This document shows positions 21,500 through 32,072 of a stretch of 64,000 nucleotides of DNA, in pieces. This DNA is from Ichthyophis bannanicus. Lineage: Eukaryota > Chordata > Amphibia > Gymnophiona > Ichthyophiidae. Every line of letters begins with the position of its first letter. Within the stretch, counting starts at the first letter, position 1. Location of the stretch: assembly GCA_033557465.1 (NCBI GenBank), contig CM066033.1, forward strand, positions 903,614,808 through 903,678,807, written 5' to 3'. Below the pieces are notes generated by a model that did not search any database, had not been told where the DNA came from, and saw only the letters and a list, made by a program, of their open reading frames with translations. A program made the translations under genes and the position numbers.

Positions 21500-23218
21500 A
21501 TGGCTCACAGAGCCAGAGGTTGCGTCAACTCTCCGGACAGTTTTTGTTTTATTTGTGGGGAATATACCGTGAAAAGCGGCAGAGGAACATTTCTGCATTT
21601 ATTAAAAAAGTATATTTCGCCTATTTCGGTTTGAAGTTAGGCGATCAAGACAAACCGTGGGCTCCTCACAAAGTGTGCAAGACATGTGAGGAAGATCTAC
21701 GCTTATGGATGAAAGGTAAAAAACAAGCATTTCGTTTCGGAATACCTATGATGTGGCGTGAACAAAGAGACCACAGCAGTGACTGCTATTTTTGCTCTTG
21801 CATTGTGAAGGGATACAACTTAAAAAATAAGAACGTAATAAGTTACCCCAACCTTCCCTCAGCAATTAGGCCTAGGCCTCATAGCAACGAAGTACCTGTG
21901 CCTGAACCACCAAAATCTTTGGATCATATTTGTGTGGACGGTTCTGATCATGATGAGACTCATCAGATGGCTTTTCCCCGATGAGTCCAGTACTTCCGAG
22001 TTTGAAACTGAACCAGATCCGAAACCTGAACTTTTCTCTCAAGCTGAATTGAATGATTTAGTCCGGGATTTAGGACTCCCAAAAGATGCTGCCCAACTGC
22101 TAGGTTCTCGGCTTAAACAGAAAAATCTATTTTCACCAGGAACAACGTTTTATTGGTACCGCAACCGCGAGACACAATTTTTGAAGTATTTCAGCAAAGA
22201 GGAAGATTTGGTATTTTGCAACGATATATACGGAGTGATGGAAAAGTTTAAACTCAAGTATGATCCTGCTGAATGGCGGCTGTTCATTGATTCGTCAAAA
22301 GACAGCATAAAAGGTGTTCTTCATAATGGCAACACATTCGCTTCAGTTCCTATTGCTCACTCTGTTATTCTCCAAGAAAAATACGAGAATTTGGCCCTGA
22401 TTCTTCAGAAGATTCGTTATGATGAGCATAAGTGGATGATTTGTGGAGACTTTAAAATTCTATCCATGCTATTAGGGCAGCAATCCGGTTTCACCAAATA
22501 TCCCTGCTTCCTTTGCTTGTGGGATAGCCGGGCCCGCGACCTACACTGGGGGAAAAAAGACTGGCCAATTCGGGAGTATTTGAGACCCAGTGAGAATGTT
22601 CTTCATGAGAGCTTGGTACCTCGTGATAAAATTATATTACCACCTCTCCACATTAAGTTGGGTCTCATTAAGCAATTCATCAAGTCCCTTCCAAAAGATG
22701 GTGAGTGCTTTCGGTACCTTTGCTCAAAGTTCCCCCGACTTTCTGAAGCAAAGCTAAAGGAAGGAGTGTTTGTTGGCCCTGATATAAGGAAACTCATTTC
22801 AGATGGAGCATTCGCTGAAACGATGTCTGAGAAGGAAAAAGAAGCCTGGGATTCCTTCAAGGATGTTCTCAAATTCTTGGGGAACAGGCGGGATGAGAAC
22901 TATAAGGATATTGTTGCCAGGATGCTCAATGCCTTCAAAGAACAAGGCTGTAACATGAGCCTGAAAGTCCATTTCTTGCACTCCCATGTGAACTACTTTT
23001 CCGAAAACTTGGGGGCGTACAGTGAAGAACAAGGTGAAAGGTTTCACCAGGACATCAAGGACGCAGAGAGAAGGTACCAAGGAAGATGGAACACCACTAT
23101 GATGGCTGATTTCTGCTGGTTGCTGCTGCGGGAAACCCCAGATGAAAAATACGCCAAGCAGCGCACCAAGAGAAGCATTCAGGGGAAGAAAAAACGGGCC
23201 CACCAGGAGATTGATTGA
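21500..23218 (+). pseudogene. Transposase-like protein of an unclassified DNA transposon
   Basis: The ATG at 21500 (MAHRARGCVNSPDSFC) starts a protein with an N-terminal zinc-binding region (CFICGEY, KVCKTCEEDL, CYFC). After it comes a long conserved core with 'GDFKILSMLLGQQSG', 'YPCFLCLWDSRARDLHW', 'LPPLHIKLGLIKQF' and 'EQGERFHQDIKDAERRYQGR'. Proteins with these blocks are widespread as uncharacterised repeat genes in animals. I infer a DDE-type transposase, possibly with Asp in CGDFK and Glu in EQGERF, but cannot name the superfamily. Two frameshifts exist: near an A6 run at 21605 and near 21955. From 21960 the last 419 codons are uninterrupted. The element ends are unresolved within 21199-21300 and 23700-24000. 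Confidence 0.7.
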
Positions 23219-24031
23219 CCCAAGAATGACTTTAAAATCTAAACTGTGTTGACAAATATCGTGTTTTTACTAAACTTTGAAATAAAAATTTGCTAGTTAT
23301 TACCACAGTGTCGGATCTCATTTATTAGAATTTTATTTTCACACCATTGGGTGTTTGTCTTCATGTATTGCAATGGTGCGGTTTGCGTTTTCTATTCTTA
23401 CATACATACCTGTACAACATTTTTTGCACATTTCTTTGCTTTGCTTTGTGTCTAACCTCGCTCTTATATGCTCAATGTTTGTGCACATGTATGTGGCTGT
23501 TTTAAGTGCAGACAATTTTGCTACCATCACAGTGTGTTTTGTTGACATTACTCTATTCTTATGTGCTGCCTTGTTACAATTTTCTTTATTCTTATTTGAA
23601 TAACTACTAAACAATTAGTATAAAGAATTCATCCAAGAAACTTATCTCGATCGCACTCAATCTGAAACGTTCACCTCAAACTGCTAACCCAATGTAGCAA
23701 AAAATCTGTACGTGATGGAGCAAATTGGTTACCAGATTTGGATTCAGCACACCAAAAAACGTAAAAATCAATCGAAACATTAGAGGCAGTTTAAAAAAAA
23801 TGTTTTTAGTGTACCTGTGTTATTGGTGCCAGTATGATGAATTCTTATTTTTACTTTTAGAACTGCATGTGTGGTTTTGGCATCTCCAGTCCTTATATGG
23901 CACATCATCCAGAGGTCTTCAGTTCCTGTTGATCTTTAATACTTTGGGACAGTGACAGTTTTGGACCAGATTCAGCCAGTGTTTATACTAACAGCAGATT
24001 TGGCCTTCTTACATCCAGCCACCCCAGTATA
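23219..24031. other. 3' region of unclassified transposon and junction back to hAT
   Basis: There is no coding domain. AATAAA lies at 23280. The transposon's right end is somewhere before about 23960, after which the sequence reads into the hAT transposase. No terminal repeat was resolved by eye. Confidence 0.4.
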
Positions 24032-25510
24032 ACGAAGATTAGTGTTCCAAAGAAGAGAAAAACCTACCACTTTCATGATGAATGGGAAATGGACTACTTC
24101 TTCATCACGGTGAAAGACAAGTGGTGTTGTCTAATTTGTAACTCCCCAGTATCCTTGCCCAAAAAGAGTAATTTGGGACATTGTAAGGCTCTGCATAGCA
24201 ATAAGTTTGATGCTGATTTTCCACCCAAAAGTGAAATTCGTAAACTGAAGCTCAAAGAACTTAAATCGAAATTGGCTACTCAGCAGCAGTTGATGGCGAA
24301 GCCAAGGTCACATTCGGTCAATGCAACCACAGCATTCTTCAAGGTCAGCAACCTGATCGCAAAGAAATGCAAACCTTTCACTGAAGGGGAATTTGTAAAA
24401 GATTGTTTTTTTGAAGCAGCTGACAATCTTTTTGAAGGATTTAAAATAAGAAAGAGATCATAGCTGCTATTCAAGAAGTACAATTGTCAAGAAACACCGT
24501 CGTGCGGCGAATAGAAAAGATGTGTGGAGACACAACTGGACAATTGTTGGAGGACGTTTAAAATTGTGTTGCTTTCTCACTCCAACTGGATGAATCTACA
24601 GACATAAGAGAGATAGCCCAGTTACTAGTCTTTATCCGGATGTTTTTTGAAGACTTCAGTGTTAAAGAAGAACTACTTGGAATGATTTCTTTAAAAGGGA
24701 GAATGACCGGTCAGGAAATATTCAGTTCTTTCCATTCGTTTCTGACAAAGTGTAATCTTCCATTGCATAGACTTGTTTCCATCACTACTGATGGAGCAAG
24801 AGCAATGACAGGTGAGGTTAACGGTTTCATAGCCCTCTGTAGACAGCATGACGACTTCCCAGATTTCCTTTCTTACCACTGCAACATTCACCAGCAAGTT
24901 TTGGCAAGGAAGAGACTCAATACAAAGACTCATGGACATCACTTTCAAAATTATAAATTCAGTTCGTGGAAGATCACATCAAAGGCGGCTTTTCAATCTT
25001 ACTCTTGATGAAGGGGCAGCGGAAATCATTTTGCACACAGATGTAAGGTGGCTAAGTAGGCACACATTTCTGCAAAGATTTCGTGATTTGCTGAATGAAA
25101 TAAGAAGTTTTTTGAAGGAGAGGGGAGATGACCAAGCAGAGTTGGAAGATGAGGAGTGGTTATGTGATCTGGCATTTCTCGCTGACTTTACAGGCAAACT
25201 AAATGATATGAACCTTGAATTACAAGGTAAAAACAAATGCATTGGCGAGATGAGTACAGTTTCATCCTACAAGAGCAAATTTGAGCTAATGCTGACTGAC
25301 CTTGCAAACACTTTTGATCATTTTCCTAATACGCAGGACCATCTGGGACAATATCCAAATTTTTGTTTTTCAGGACGAGAAGTATGTGACAAATTCTGTT
25401 ATCCAGAAATTTGAAAATTAGATTCTGTGACTTCCAAAAAATTGGAACAGTTGTGGAGTACTTGTCATACCCATTCAAAGTAGATTTGGACATTAAAGAA
25501 ATTAGAGAGG
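24032..25510 (+). pseudogene. hAT transposase, N-terminal and central part (GTF2IRD2/Charlie8-like)
   Basis: The reading starts 'ISVPKKRKTYHFHDEWEMDY', then a BED-type finger remnant 'KWCCLICN' and 'GHCKALHSNKF', then 'RRIEKMCGDTT' and 'LDESTDI' in shifted frames. The hAT catalytic region follows: 'LVSITTDGARAMTGEVNGF', 'HCNIHQQVL', 'LHTDVRWLSR' and 'DLAFLADFTGKLNDMN'. Human GTF2IRD2 carries a domesticated relative of this Charlie8-type transposase. Here terminal repeats and target duplication show a transposon, not a host gene. A stop at 24461, a shift near 24900 and stops after 25410 disable it. The C-terminus is displaced to 31337 by the Ngaro insertion. Confidence 0.85.
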
Positions 25511-25616
25511 CCGCGGGCAGGGTCCCGGCGGCCGACCTTAACCGGGCGCGCGGCCCGGTGTGGGGACCCTGCGTGCAGCCACGGCTGGAGGCGCGTGGGC
25601 AGGGGAATTTTGAACC

Positions 25617-25660
25617 CATTGGCTCCCGGCGAATGCAGCCACACGGGAGCCAATGGGGAA
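25617..25660. repeat. Hairpin in Ngaro leader
   Basis: CCCATTGGCTCCC pairs with GGGAGCCAATGGG around a loop of 18 bases, a strong potential stem. It lies about 100 bp inside the 5' boundary. The CCAAT/ATTGG boxes in the arms could also act as promoter elements. Confidence 0.7.
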
Positions 25661-26823
25661 GCCGCCAAGGGAGCGCGGCTGGGAGGGGGAGGAGTAGGCT
25701 GGCAGTCTCCGCGTGGTCCGTCGCTGTGTCGGAGTCCTGAGGGGTGCCGGATTCTTTTTGGCTGGGGCCTGCGGCGTCAGCGGTGCTGGGTCTTGCTTTT
25801 CGGTGCTGGCGGTAGAGGTGGTGTGCGGCAGTGTATCCGGGCTGCGGTAATGGTCGCAGGCAGGCAGGAGCGGAAAGGCAAGTGCTGGTCAGTTGGGGCA
25901 GGTGGAGGTGGCTTGGCGGAGAGGTCCTCTGGGGGTTTTGGGGCGAGTGGCTGGTTAGGCACTTGACCTGGATTGGGGTCTTGGAAAGGGGGGCGGTTTT
26001 CAAGGAAATATATAAATAAAAACCAAAAACCAAAACTATTGCAGAAGAACAACGAGGGTAAGGCCTGTGGGATATTTCTCAGGGTAGCCTTCCTGGGCTC
26101 CTTCTGCACAGTTAAGGGGGCGGTTGCGGTGGAGTTCTGGCACGTGGAAGAAAGGGGCTGATGCCGCTGCGGGGGGGGGGGGGGGCAGGGTAAGGCTACC
26201 GGGCCCCGGCGGGGGACTTCCAGGGTGGAGTCCTGCAGGAGGGGAGCTGGTGGGGGCGAGGGGGAGGTCGAGGATGTTGTGGGGGGTTCTTCTTTGGGTA
26301 GGGGGTTGCGTGGGGTGGCGGCTCCAAGAGTGGGTGCCTTGAGGGGGCGGGGGATGATTCAGGGGCGTGGGGGATCTCAGGGGGAGCGGAGGGCAAGAGG
26401 GGGAGGGACCCGGGTGGGGAGGGGTCGGGCTAGGGGTTGCACGCCGCGTGGGTCTAGGCGAGCTAGTGGTGCTCAGCACAGGAGCATGGGGGCGCTGTGT
26501 GAGGGCACTGGTGGGAGTGCAGGGGAGGGGGGTGGCGGGGTGAGTGAGATGGGGGGGCAGGGGCGAGGGGGGGTGTCGCAGACGGGTGGGGTGCCTTACA
26601 CTCAGGGTGCTCCCTCCCCGGCAGTGTGGCCGCCGGTTCAGGGGGGCTATGTGGCGGGGGGAGGCCATCGCCTTGGGAGCATTGGGTAAGCGGGGACAAG
26701 GTACTTCGGCGTCGGATTGGGGCGCGGCATGGTCCCCCATGTGGCCTTCGGCAGTTTCCCCCCCTGTTTTTTCGCTTTTGTCTCCACAGGCGCGGGGGAT
26801 GACGCAGCCTTCGTGGGGGCTCA
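25661..26823 (+). other. Ngaro 5' leader, no gene
   Basis: A G-rich leader with a G14 run at 26171-26184 and no supported coding domain. A splice-acceptor-like tract TTTTTTCGCTTTTGTCTCCACAG ends at 26790, followed by GATGACGCAGCC, which offers an in-frame or near-frame start for gag. The long antisense open frame 27460-26036 is a compositional artefact. Confidence 0.5.
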
Positions 26824-27914
26824 GTGTTGGGAGCCAGGATTGGATTCCGCCGGCGGACGGGAGTGGCAACAAGGCGAAGTTCCGTGGAGGTGGCGGCCGG
26901 CGGAGACCAGGTTGATGCAGCGCGGATCGGCGAGGAGTGTCGCCAGGTGGATCAGGAGCCCGCAGCGACTTCTGCACCAGATGGACAGGCTGCAGGTGAG
27001 TGGTCGGGGGACCAGGGTGAGGGTTCGTCGCACCCGCTGGGGCGGGGCAAAGCGTGGCGCGGGACTCGGAAGAAGAGGCATCGTTCTTGCCGTCGACAGC
27101 ATAGTTCCGAGTCGTCTTCCTCCTCCTCCTCGGGGGATTCGTCCTCGTTGGGAGGGGAGGTGTTGAGGCAGGAGGGCGTCGGCTGTGGGGCATTGGGGTC
27201 CAGGGCTGGGGGAGGGGCCCCATCGGTGGTTGCGTTCCCAGAGCTGTGGGAGGGGGTTCCAGAGAAGCTTCGGCGGAAAATACGAAAACGGCGTTACATC
27301 GATATCTTTCGGCTGTTGGAAGGCATAAAACGGTCAGGGGAGAGCCGTAAAAAGCGGAAAGAGGATGAGAAGGCGGGTCGGATTCGGAAAGTGGCTCGCA
27401 ATGTGGTGAATTGGACTCAGGCTTTTCTGCGCCTGGCCAGTGTGTGGGGGCATTATTCACCGGAGCATTATGGTATGTTACTGGCGTATGCGGATTCTAT
27501 TTTGGAGGCCTCACAGACACACGAGGGCTGGGCGTGGTTAAATTATGACGAAAAGTTTAGGGACAAGATGGAGGAGAACAGATTGTTGTCCTGGGGCACG
27601 CAGGACATCAACCTCTGGTTGTCGCAAATGTCTGCTAGATCAGGTCTGGGTACAGGGAGTAGTGGGGGGAGAGGGGGTATGGTTGGCGCGCTGGGGGGGG
27701 CCGTTCCTTTCGGTCAGTGGGGGGTGGTTTGCAGCAGAAAGTCGGGACGGGGGGGGTCAGCGATGTGTGTTGGCGGTTTAATAGGACCACCTGCCCCTTT
27801 CCGGACTGCAAATTCAAGCACTTCTGCTCAGTTTGTGGCGGGGGACTCTCCGCTATTAAGTGCAGTAGAAGAGGGTCCAATGGTGCCACGGGGTCCGGAC
27901 CCAAGACTCAATGA
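26824..27914 (+). pseudogene. Ngaro gag-like protein with zinc knuckle
   Basis: The open frame from 26824 has no clear ATG, and the first exon may start upstream near 26800. It reads through a Ser-rich basic region, then 'IRKRRYIDIFRLLEGIKR', 'YGMLLAYADSILEAS' and 'GWAWLNYDEKFRDKM', the Ngaro/DIRS gag core. The nucleic-acid-binding knuckle, 'CWRFNRTTCPFPDCKFKH' followed by CSVCGG, lies at 27753-27840 in the third frame and ends with a stop at 27914. One frameshift in the G-rich stretch 27640-27730 therefore separates core and knuckle. The apparent 569-codon frame across the region is partly accidental. Confidence 0.68.
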
Positions 27915-29435
27915 GTTGGGTTGCCGGGCGCCGACTCCGGTACGGTTGGAATCCTTGTGGAGTTGGCTCCAGCGGTTTCCGCGGAAGCGAGACAGGGATG
28001 TGTTAGGGAGGGGTTTTCAGTTGGGCTTTGTTCCAGTTCGGGGTTTGGTGGGGGCTGCTTGTGCCCGGAATTCGCCTTTGGTGCGGCGGTTCGCGGCAGT
28101 GGTGCAGGACAAGTTGGCAGGGGAGTTGAAGTTGGGGCGGATCGCGGGTCCGTTTGTTGACCCTCCTTTCCCAGACATGGTGATTTCTCCATTGGGGATA
28201 GTACCTAAGAAGGTGCCGGGGAAGTTTCGGCTCATTCACAATTTGTCCTCTCCGTTGGGTGCGTCGGTGAATGACCATATTCCATGGGAGCTATGCTCGG
28301 TGCGGTTTGCGTCTTTTGATAGGGCTGCGGAGATGGTGAGGGCGGCAGGAAGGGAGGCACTGATGGCCAAGGTGGATATTGAGTCTGCCTTCCGCTTACT
28401 GCCGGTACATCCTTCCTCCTTTCCTTTGTTGGGTTTTCGTTTTCTGGGGGAGTATTATTTTGACAAATGTATGCCGATGGGGTGTTCCGTCTCCTGTGCT
28501 TACTTCGAGAAGTTCAGTACGTTTCTGCAGTGAGTGTTGGGTCAGAAGACGGGCTCGCGGAATGTGGTGCACTACCTGGACGATTTCCTGTTCGTAGGTT
28601 CGGCCCATTCCGATGAGTGTCAGCAGCTGTTGGCTGGGTTCAGGGAAGTATCGCAGGAGCTGGGTGTGCCATTGTCAGCGGAGAAAACTGAGGGGCCTAC
28701 GACAAGGCTCACATTCCTAGGGGTGGAATTGGACTCCGTCGATATGATCGCGTGGTTGCCGCCTGAGAAGGTGGCTAGTTTACGGGCGTTGGTGGCTAAC
28801 GTTCTGGTGTCCTCCAAGATAACCTTGCATGAGATGTAAGCCTTACTGGGATCTTTGAACTTTACCTGTAAAGTGATTCCTATGGGCAGGGTGTTTTCCA
28901 GGCGCTTGGCGGCTTCAACTGCGGGGGTGCGTAAGCCACACCACAGAATTAGAGTCACAGAAGTGATGAGGGCAGATTTACGGGTTTGGAGCTGATTTTT
29001 GGAGGATTTTAATGGGACTTCGGTTTTGTTGGGAGCTGAGGTGTCCAGCGCGGGGTTGGAACTGTTTACGGATGCGGCAGGGGGCGCTGGATTGGGGGTG
29101 TACTTCAGTGGGGCCTGGTGTGCGGATAGGTGGCCCCAGGCTTGGTACGACTCGGGTTTGACCACCAACATAACTTTCCTGGAATTGTTTCCGATCCGGG
29201 TGGTATTGGAATTATGGCCGGATAAGTTGCGTGATCGGCGGATAGTTTGGTGGTGTGATAATGAGGCTGTGGTTAGCGTGGTTAATCGTTTCTCCCCCAA
29301 GTGTTTGTGGGTGGCGGGGTTGATGCGGGAGGTGGTGTTGGCATGCTTATATTTGAATGTATCTGTAAGGGCCCGGCACCTCCCCGGTTGTAGTAATCAG
29401 ATAGCTGATGCTCTTTCTCGTTTTTCAGTGGGAGC
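27880..29435 (+). pseudogene. Ngaro reverse transcriptase-RNase H
   Basis: It probably starts at the ATG at 27880, overlapping the gag end. The RT blocks are 'LAGELKLGRIAGPF', 'ISPLGIVPKKVPGKFRLIHN', 'ALMAKVDIESAFRLLPV' (first catalytic Asp), 'KCMPMGCSVSCAYFEKF' and 'HYLDDFLFVG' (catalytic Asp pair as LDD, normal for this class). RNase H follows: 'LELFTDAAGGAGLG', 'FLELFPI', 'VWWCDNEAVVSVVN' and 'GCSNQIADALSR'. Stops at 28531 (TGA), 28837 (TAA) and 28993 (TGA) are the only breaks in a single frame, so decay is light. Confidence 0.85.
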
Positions 29436-30281
29436 GGTTTCGTGCGCTGGCCCCAGAGGCGGACAGAGAAGGATCCGTAGTCCCAGAGACATTGTGGAGC
29501 ATTGGCCTGGAGGAATGCTGAACCTGCTGCGAAGTTTGGTGGCGGCAGGGACGTGATTGGCGTACCAGCGTGGCTGTGACAAGGTGGCCAAGTTTTGGGG
29601 GGAGCGGGGGTGGCAGGCGGGCTGGGTGCCGGATGGCCTCATTGGTTGTTATATAGCGGAGGCTAGAGGTCGCAGGTTGTCCAGATCGACGGTGCGTTCG
29701 CATTTGGCAGAGTTCTACTTTTTTGCGAGTGCCGTGGGCTGGGGCTCTACTGTTGGTGAATTTTTGGCGCGTCGGCTCCTGCAGGGGTGGGAGCGGGTTA
29801 GGCCGTCACCAGCGGACCCGCGGAGACCAATTACACACGATCTGCTGGTGCGTCTCCTGGCAGTGTTGCCTCGGGTGGCGGCATCCCGATTTGAGGTTGT
29901 TCTATTCCGGGCAGTTTTTTGTCTTGCTTTTTTCGGGGCTTTTTGGATTGGGGAGCTGGTGGTGAATTTGGGCAGGGTGGGGGGCGGGGCGGCATGCAAT
30001 GGCACCATGTGCGTTTGGAAATGGGGCAGCTACGGATCCTCTTGGAGAAATCCAAGACGGATCAGCGGGGAAGGGGTTTGTGGGTTATATTGCAGGAGGT
30101 CGCGGGACTCATTACGTGCCCAGTGGTGGTGGTGAGGCAGTATTTGAGGGTGCGTCCTGAGTGGGCTGGGGTTCTTTTTCTGCATGAGAACGCGCGGGTA
30201 TTGACCCGTTTTCAAGTAACTGTGGTGCTACGTACATACGACTGTGAGGGGTCGGATGTGTCTGGGGGCGGGGGATGCTAA
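29436..30281 (+). pseudogene. Ngaro tyrosine recombinase lacking its C-terminal active site
   Basis: After a TGA near 29554 the reading is 'GCDKVAKFWGERGWQAGW' and 'STVRSHLAEFYFFASAVGWG' (core-binding domain), then 'LFRAVFCLAFFGAFWIGELV', the block with the first catalytic Arg position (here Trp follows Phe, where related proteins have Arg). A shift near 29965 leads to 'LEKSKTDQRGRG' and 'RVLTRFQVTVVLR'. The usual following block with His-x-x-Arg and the Tyr nucleophile ('HSFRIGAAT'-type) is missing, and the reading passes straight into the hydrolase region. It looks like an internal deletion or unrecognised intron. Confidence 0.7.
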
Positions 30282-30300
30282 CTGTTCAATTGTTTTACAG

Positions 30301-30897
30301 ATGGGGGGTCTCGAGCCTGGTGGAGCCTGGGTGGTTGGTCATTCGTTTGTCCACTGGGCGGGTCAGCGTGCTGCAATGCGGCCTGGGGGCCTGAATTTGG
30401 GGATGGATCCTGCAGTGGTGTCGGTCTCATGGCTGGGGCAGCGAGGACTCCGCTGGCTGCAGCTGCTATCTTTGCTACGGCACCACAGGAGGACGTCGCG
30501 ACAACCGGCAATGTTGATTGTGCATTTGGGGGGTAATGACCTTGTCTCCTGGTCCTGTCGTCAGCTGATTAGAGCGGCGCAGGACGACTTTGAGGTGGTT
30601 CTGCGAATGTTCCCGGGGACAATTTTGTTGTGGTCGGACATTATCCCTCGGCCGGCGTGCTGGAGCCAGCGGCGTTGGTCTCGGGGGCTGACTAAGATAA
30701 ACCGTCAGATCGGACGGTGGGTTTGTGAGAGGGGGGGTTATCAGATTATGCATTCCTGGGCGGAGGTGGGTTGCGCTGGTCTTTATAGGGGTGATGGTGT
30801 GCATTTGTCTCCAGTTGGCATGGATCTGCTCCTTAACGATTGGCAGGAGGCTCTGGAGTATGTCATTTTACGGGACAACCGCTGGTCGCAGCTTTAG
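30301..30897 (+). CDS. SGNH-type hydrolase of Ngaro element, intact 198-codon frame
   Basis: The ATG at 30301 directly follows TTGTTTTACAG, a 3' splice-site-like string, so the domain may be a spliced exon of the recombinase or a separate ORF. The SGNH hydrolase blocks are all visible: block I 'WVVGHSFVHWAGQ' (Ser nucleophile), block III 'LIVHLGGNDLVSW' (Gly-x-Asn-Asp) and block V 'GDGVHLSPVGMDLL' (Asp-x-x-His). Many vertebrate Ngaro elements are known to encode such a hydrolase of unknown use, probably an esterase. The frame has no stop or shift while its neighbours are broken, so it is the best preserved part of this copy. Confidence 0.8.
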   Translation: MGGLEPGGAWVVGHSFVHWAGQRAAMRPGGLNLGMDPAVVSVSWLGQRGLRWLQLLSLLRHHRRTSRQPAMLIVHLGGNDLVSWSCRQLIRAAQDDFEVVLRMFPGTILLWSDIIPRPACWSQRRWSRGLTKINRQIGRWVCERGGYQIMHSWAEVGCAGLYRGDGVHLSPVGMDLLLNDWQEALEYVILRDNRWSQL

Positions 30898-31335
30898 GTT
30901 TTGGGGGGGCGGCGCAGCGACAGGGTTGTCGCTTGTGCCGGTGGCAGGATCCCGGAGGTTTCCGGGGTCCGGTGCCTCAAGGTACACTTGGGCAGGGGTG
31001 GGGTGCCCCTGACCCGGATAAACCCTGGCCGACATTTGCTATGGGCATGGCGAAGTCGGGGAAAGGGATAGGAAACTTGCCGGGGGCAAGTTCAGGGCCG
31101 TAGTGGTGGTAATGCACTTTGCTAAGGTATGGCTGGTGTGGTACTACTCCGCTATGGGGCTGGTTATGGTTTATGTTGTTGGAATATTGTTAATGGTTAA
31201 TAATTAATAAAGCTGCGACCAGTTTGTTCCCCTGAAAGCCGTGTGTAGTGTCCTTTGGGGGATGGGAGGAAAGGGGTGGGGAGGGGGATAGATGCTGGCA
31301 GGGCCCGGAGCACCGGGTACGCTTGCCTCGGTTAC
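30898..31335 (+). other. Ngaro 3' region with poly(A) signal
   Basis: A non-coding GC-rich tail with AATAAA at 31206 in TTAATAATTAATAAAGC. It ends at the hAT junction near 31335. No hydrolase or recombinase coding continues here. Confidence 0.6.
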
Positions 31336-31336
31336 T

Positions 31337-31690
31337 GCAGCTGCTATCAGTAAAAATTACTCATTGAACAAGCCATTTCTTGAAAATGAAATATTAACCC
31401 TTAAAAATGACATTTTTCTCAAGACCCATGCTGAGCAAGAATCGTTTTGGAAGCCAGTGCCTAGAGACAAATTTCCCAACTTGAGAAGATGCAGTGAAGC
31501 TGTACACTCCTGTTTCAGTTCAACTTATTTGTGTGAATCTGCGTTTTCCCATCTGAAAATGACAGAGTACACAACGTTCCCACATGACAGATGAACATCT
31601 CCAAGATTCCCTGAGACTGGCCCTCACGCAATATTCACCCAACTTCAAAAAGCTGGTGGATGAAATGCAGGCTCAGACGTCTCACTAATG
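31337..31690 (+). pseudogene. hAT transposase, C-terminal dimerisation domain
   Basis: The reading continues the frame broken at 25510: 'AISKNYSLNKPFLENEI', 'FWKPVPRDKFPNLRR', 'STYLCESAFSHLKM' and then, after a stop and shift near 31592, 'DEHLQDSLRLA' and 'SPNFKKL'. These are the hAT C-terminal dimerisation blocks. With 24032-25510 they form one transposase gene. Confidence 0.88.
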
Positions 31691-32072
31691 AGCAAGAGCG
31701 AAATATTAAAGATTGTGCAAGATCAGCCTGGATCAATACTTTACCTAAATTTAACACAAATTACTCAATAAAAGTGAGAGAAAGTTATTACTCAATAAAA
31801 CTTTAAGAAAAAATGTACTTTCCATTTCCCCTCGCAGTTCTTACTAGATCTTCGTCTCTCTGTTTTGTTTTTGCTTAATTTGCTTAACAGCTGTGTCACA
31901 TCCAAGTAAATGACAGAAGGTTCATTAAATATGGGGGGGGGGGATCCTCCAACTTTATTGGGTTAAAATTTAATTTGAAACTAATTTGAAACTTAATTTT
32001 CATGGTGGTAGATCACCGGCACTTTTGGCTGGAATAAGTAGATCATGACCTGTTCTAAGTTGGACATGCCTG
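31691..32072 (+). other. hAT 3' end
   Basis: Non-coding, with AATAAA signals near 31770 and 31795 and a G10 run at 31934. It ends in the inverted terminal repeat GTTGGACATGCCTG at 32059-32072. Confidence 0.7.

Larger units (their letters stand above)
25513..31335 (+). mobile_element. Ngaro-type tyrosine-recombinase retrotransposon inserted in hAT transposase
   Basis: A GC-rich block of about 5.8 kb interrupts the hAT reading frame between 'DIKEIREA' at 25510 and 'AISKNYSLN' at 31337. No target duplication is evident, as expected for recombinase-mediated insertion. Gene order is gag (zinc-knuckle), RT-RNase H, tyrosine recombinase and SGNH hydrolase, the Ngaro arrangement. Leader and 3' region lack long direct LTRs. 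The split A/B repeats of Ngaro elements were not resolved by eye. Confidence 0.82.

Noticed and set aside
24032..25510. Possible host gene related to GTF2IRD2
   Set aside because: The terminal inverted repeats and 8-bp target duplication around it, and the split C-terminus, show a hAT transposon copy rather than the domesticated gene.
26036..27460. 474-codon minus-strand open frame, Pro/Thr/Ser-rich
   Set aside because: It lies antisense to the GC-rich Ngaro leader and gag. Its low-complexity composition and lack of any domain suggest a by-product of few stop codons in GC-rich DNA.
30278..30804. Minus-strand frames across the Ngaro hydrolase
   Set aside because: They are shadows of the hydrolase coding strand, with no motifs.
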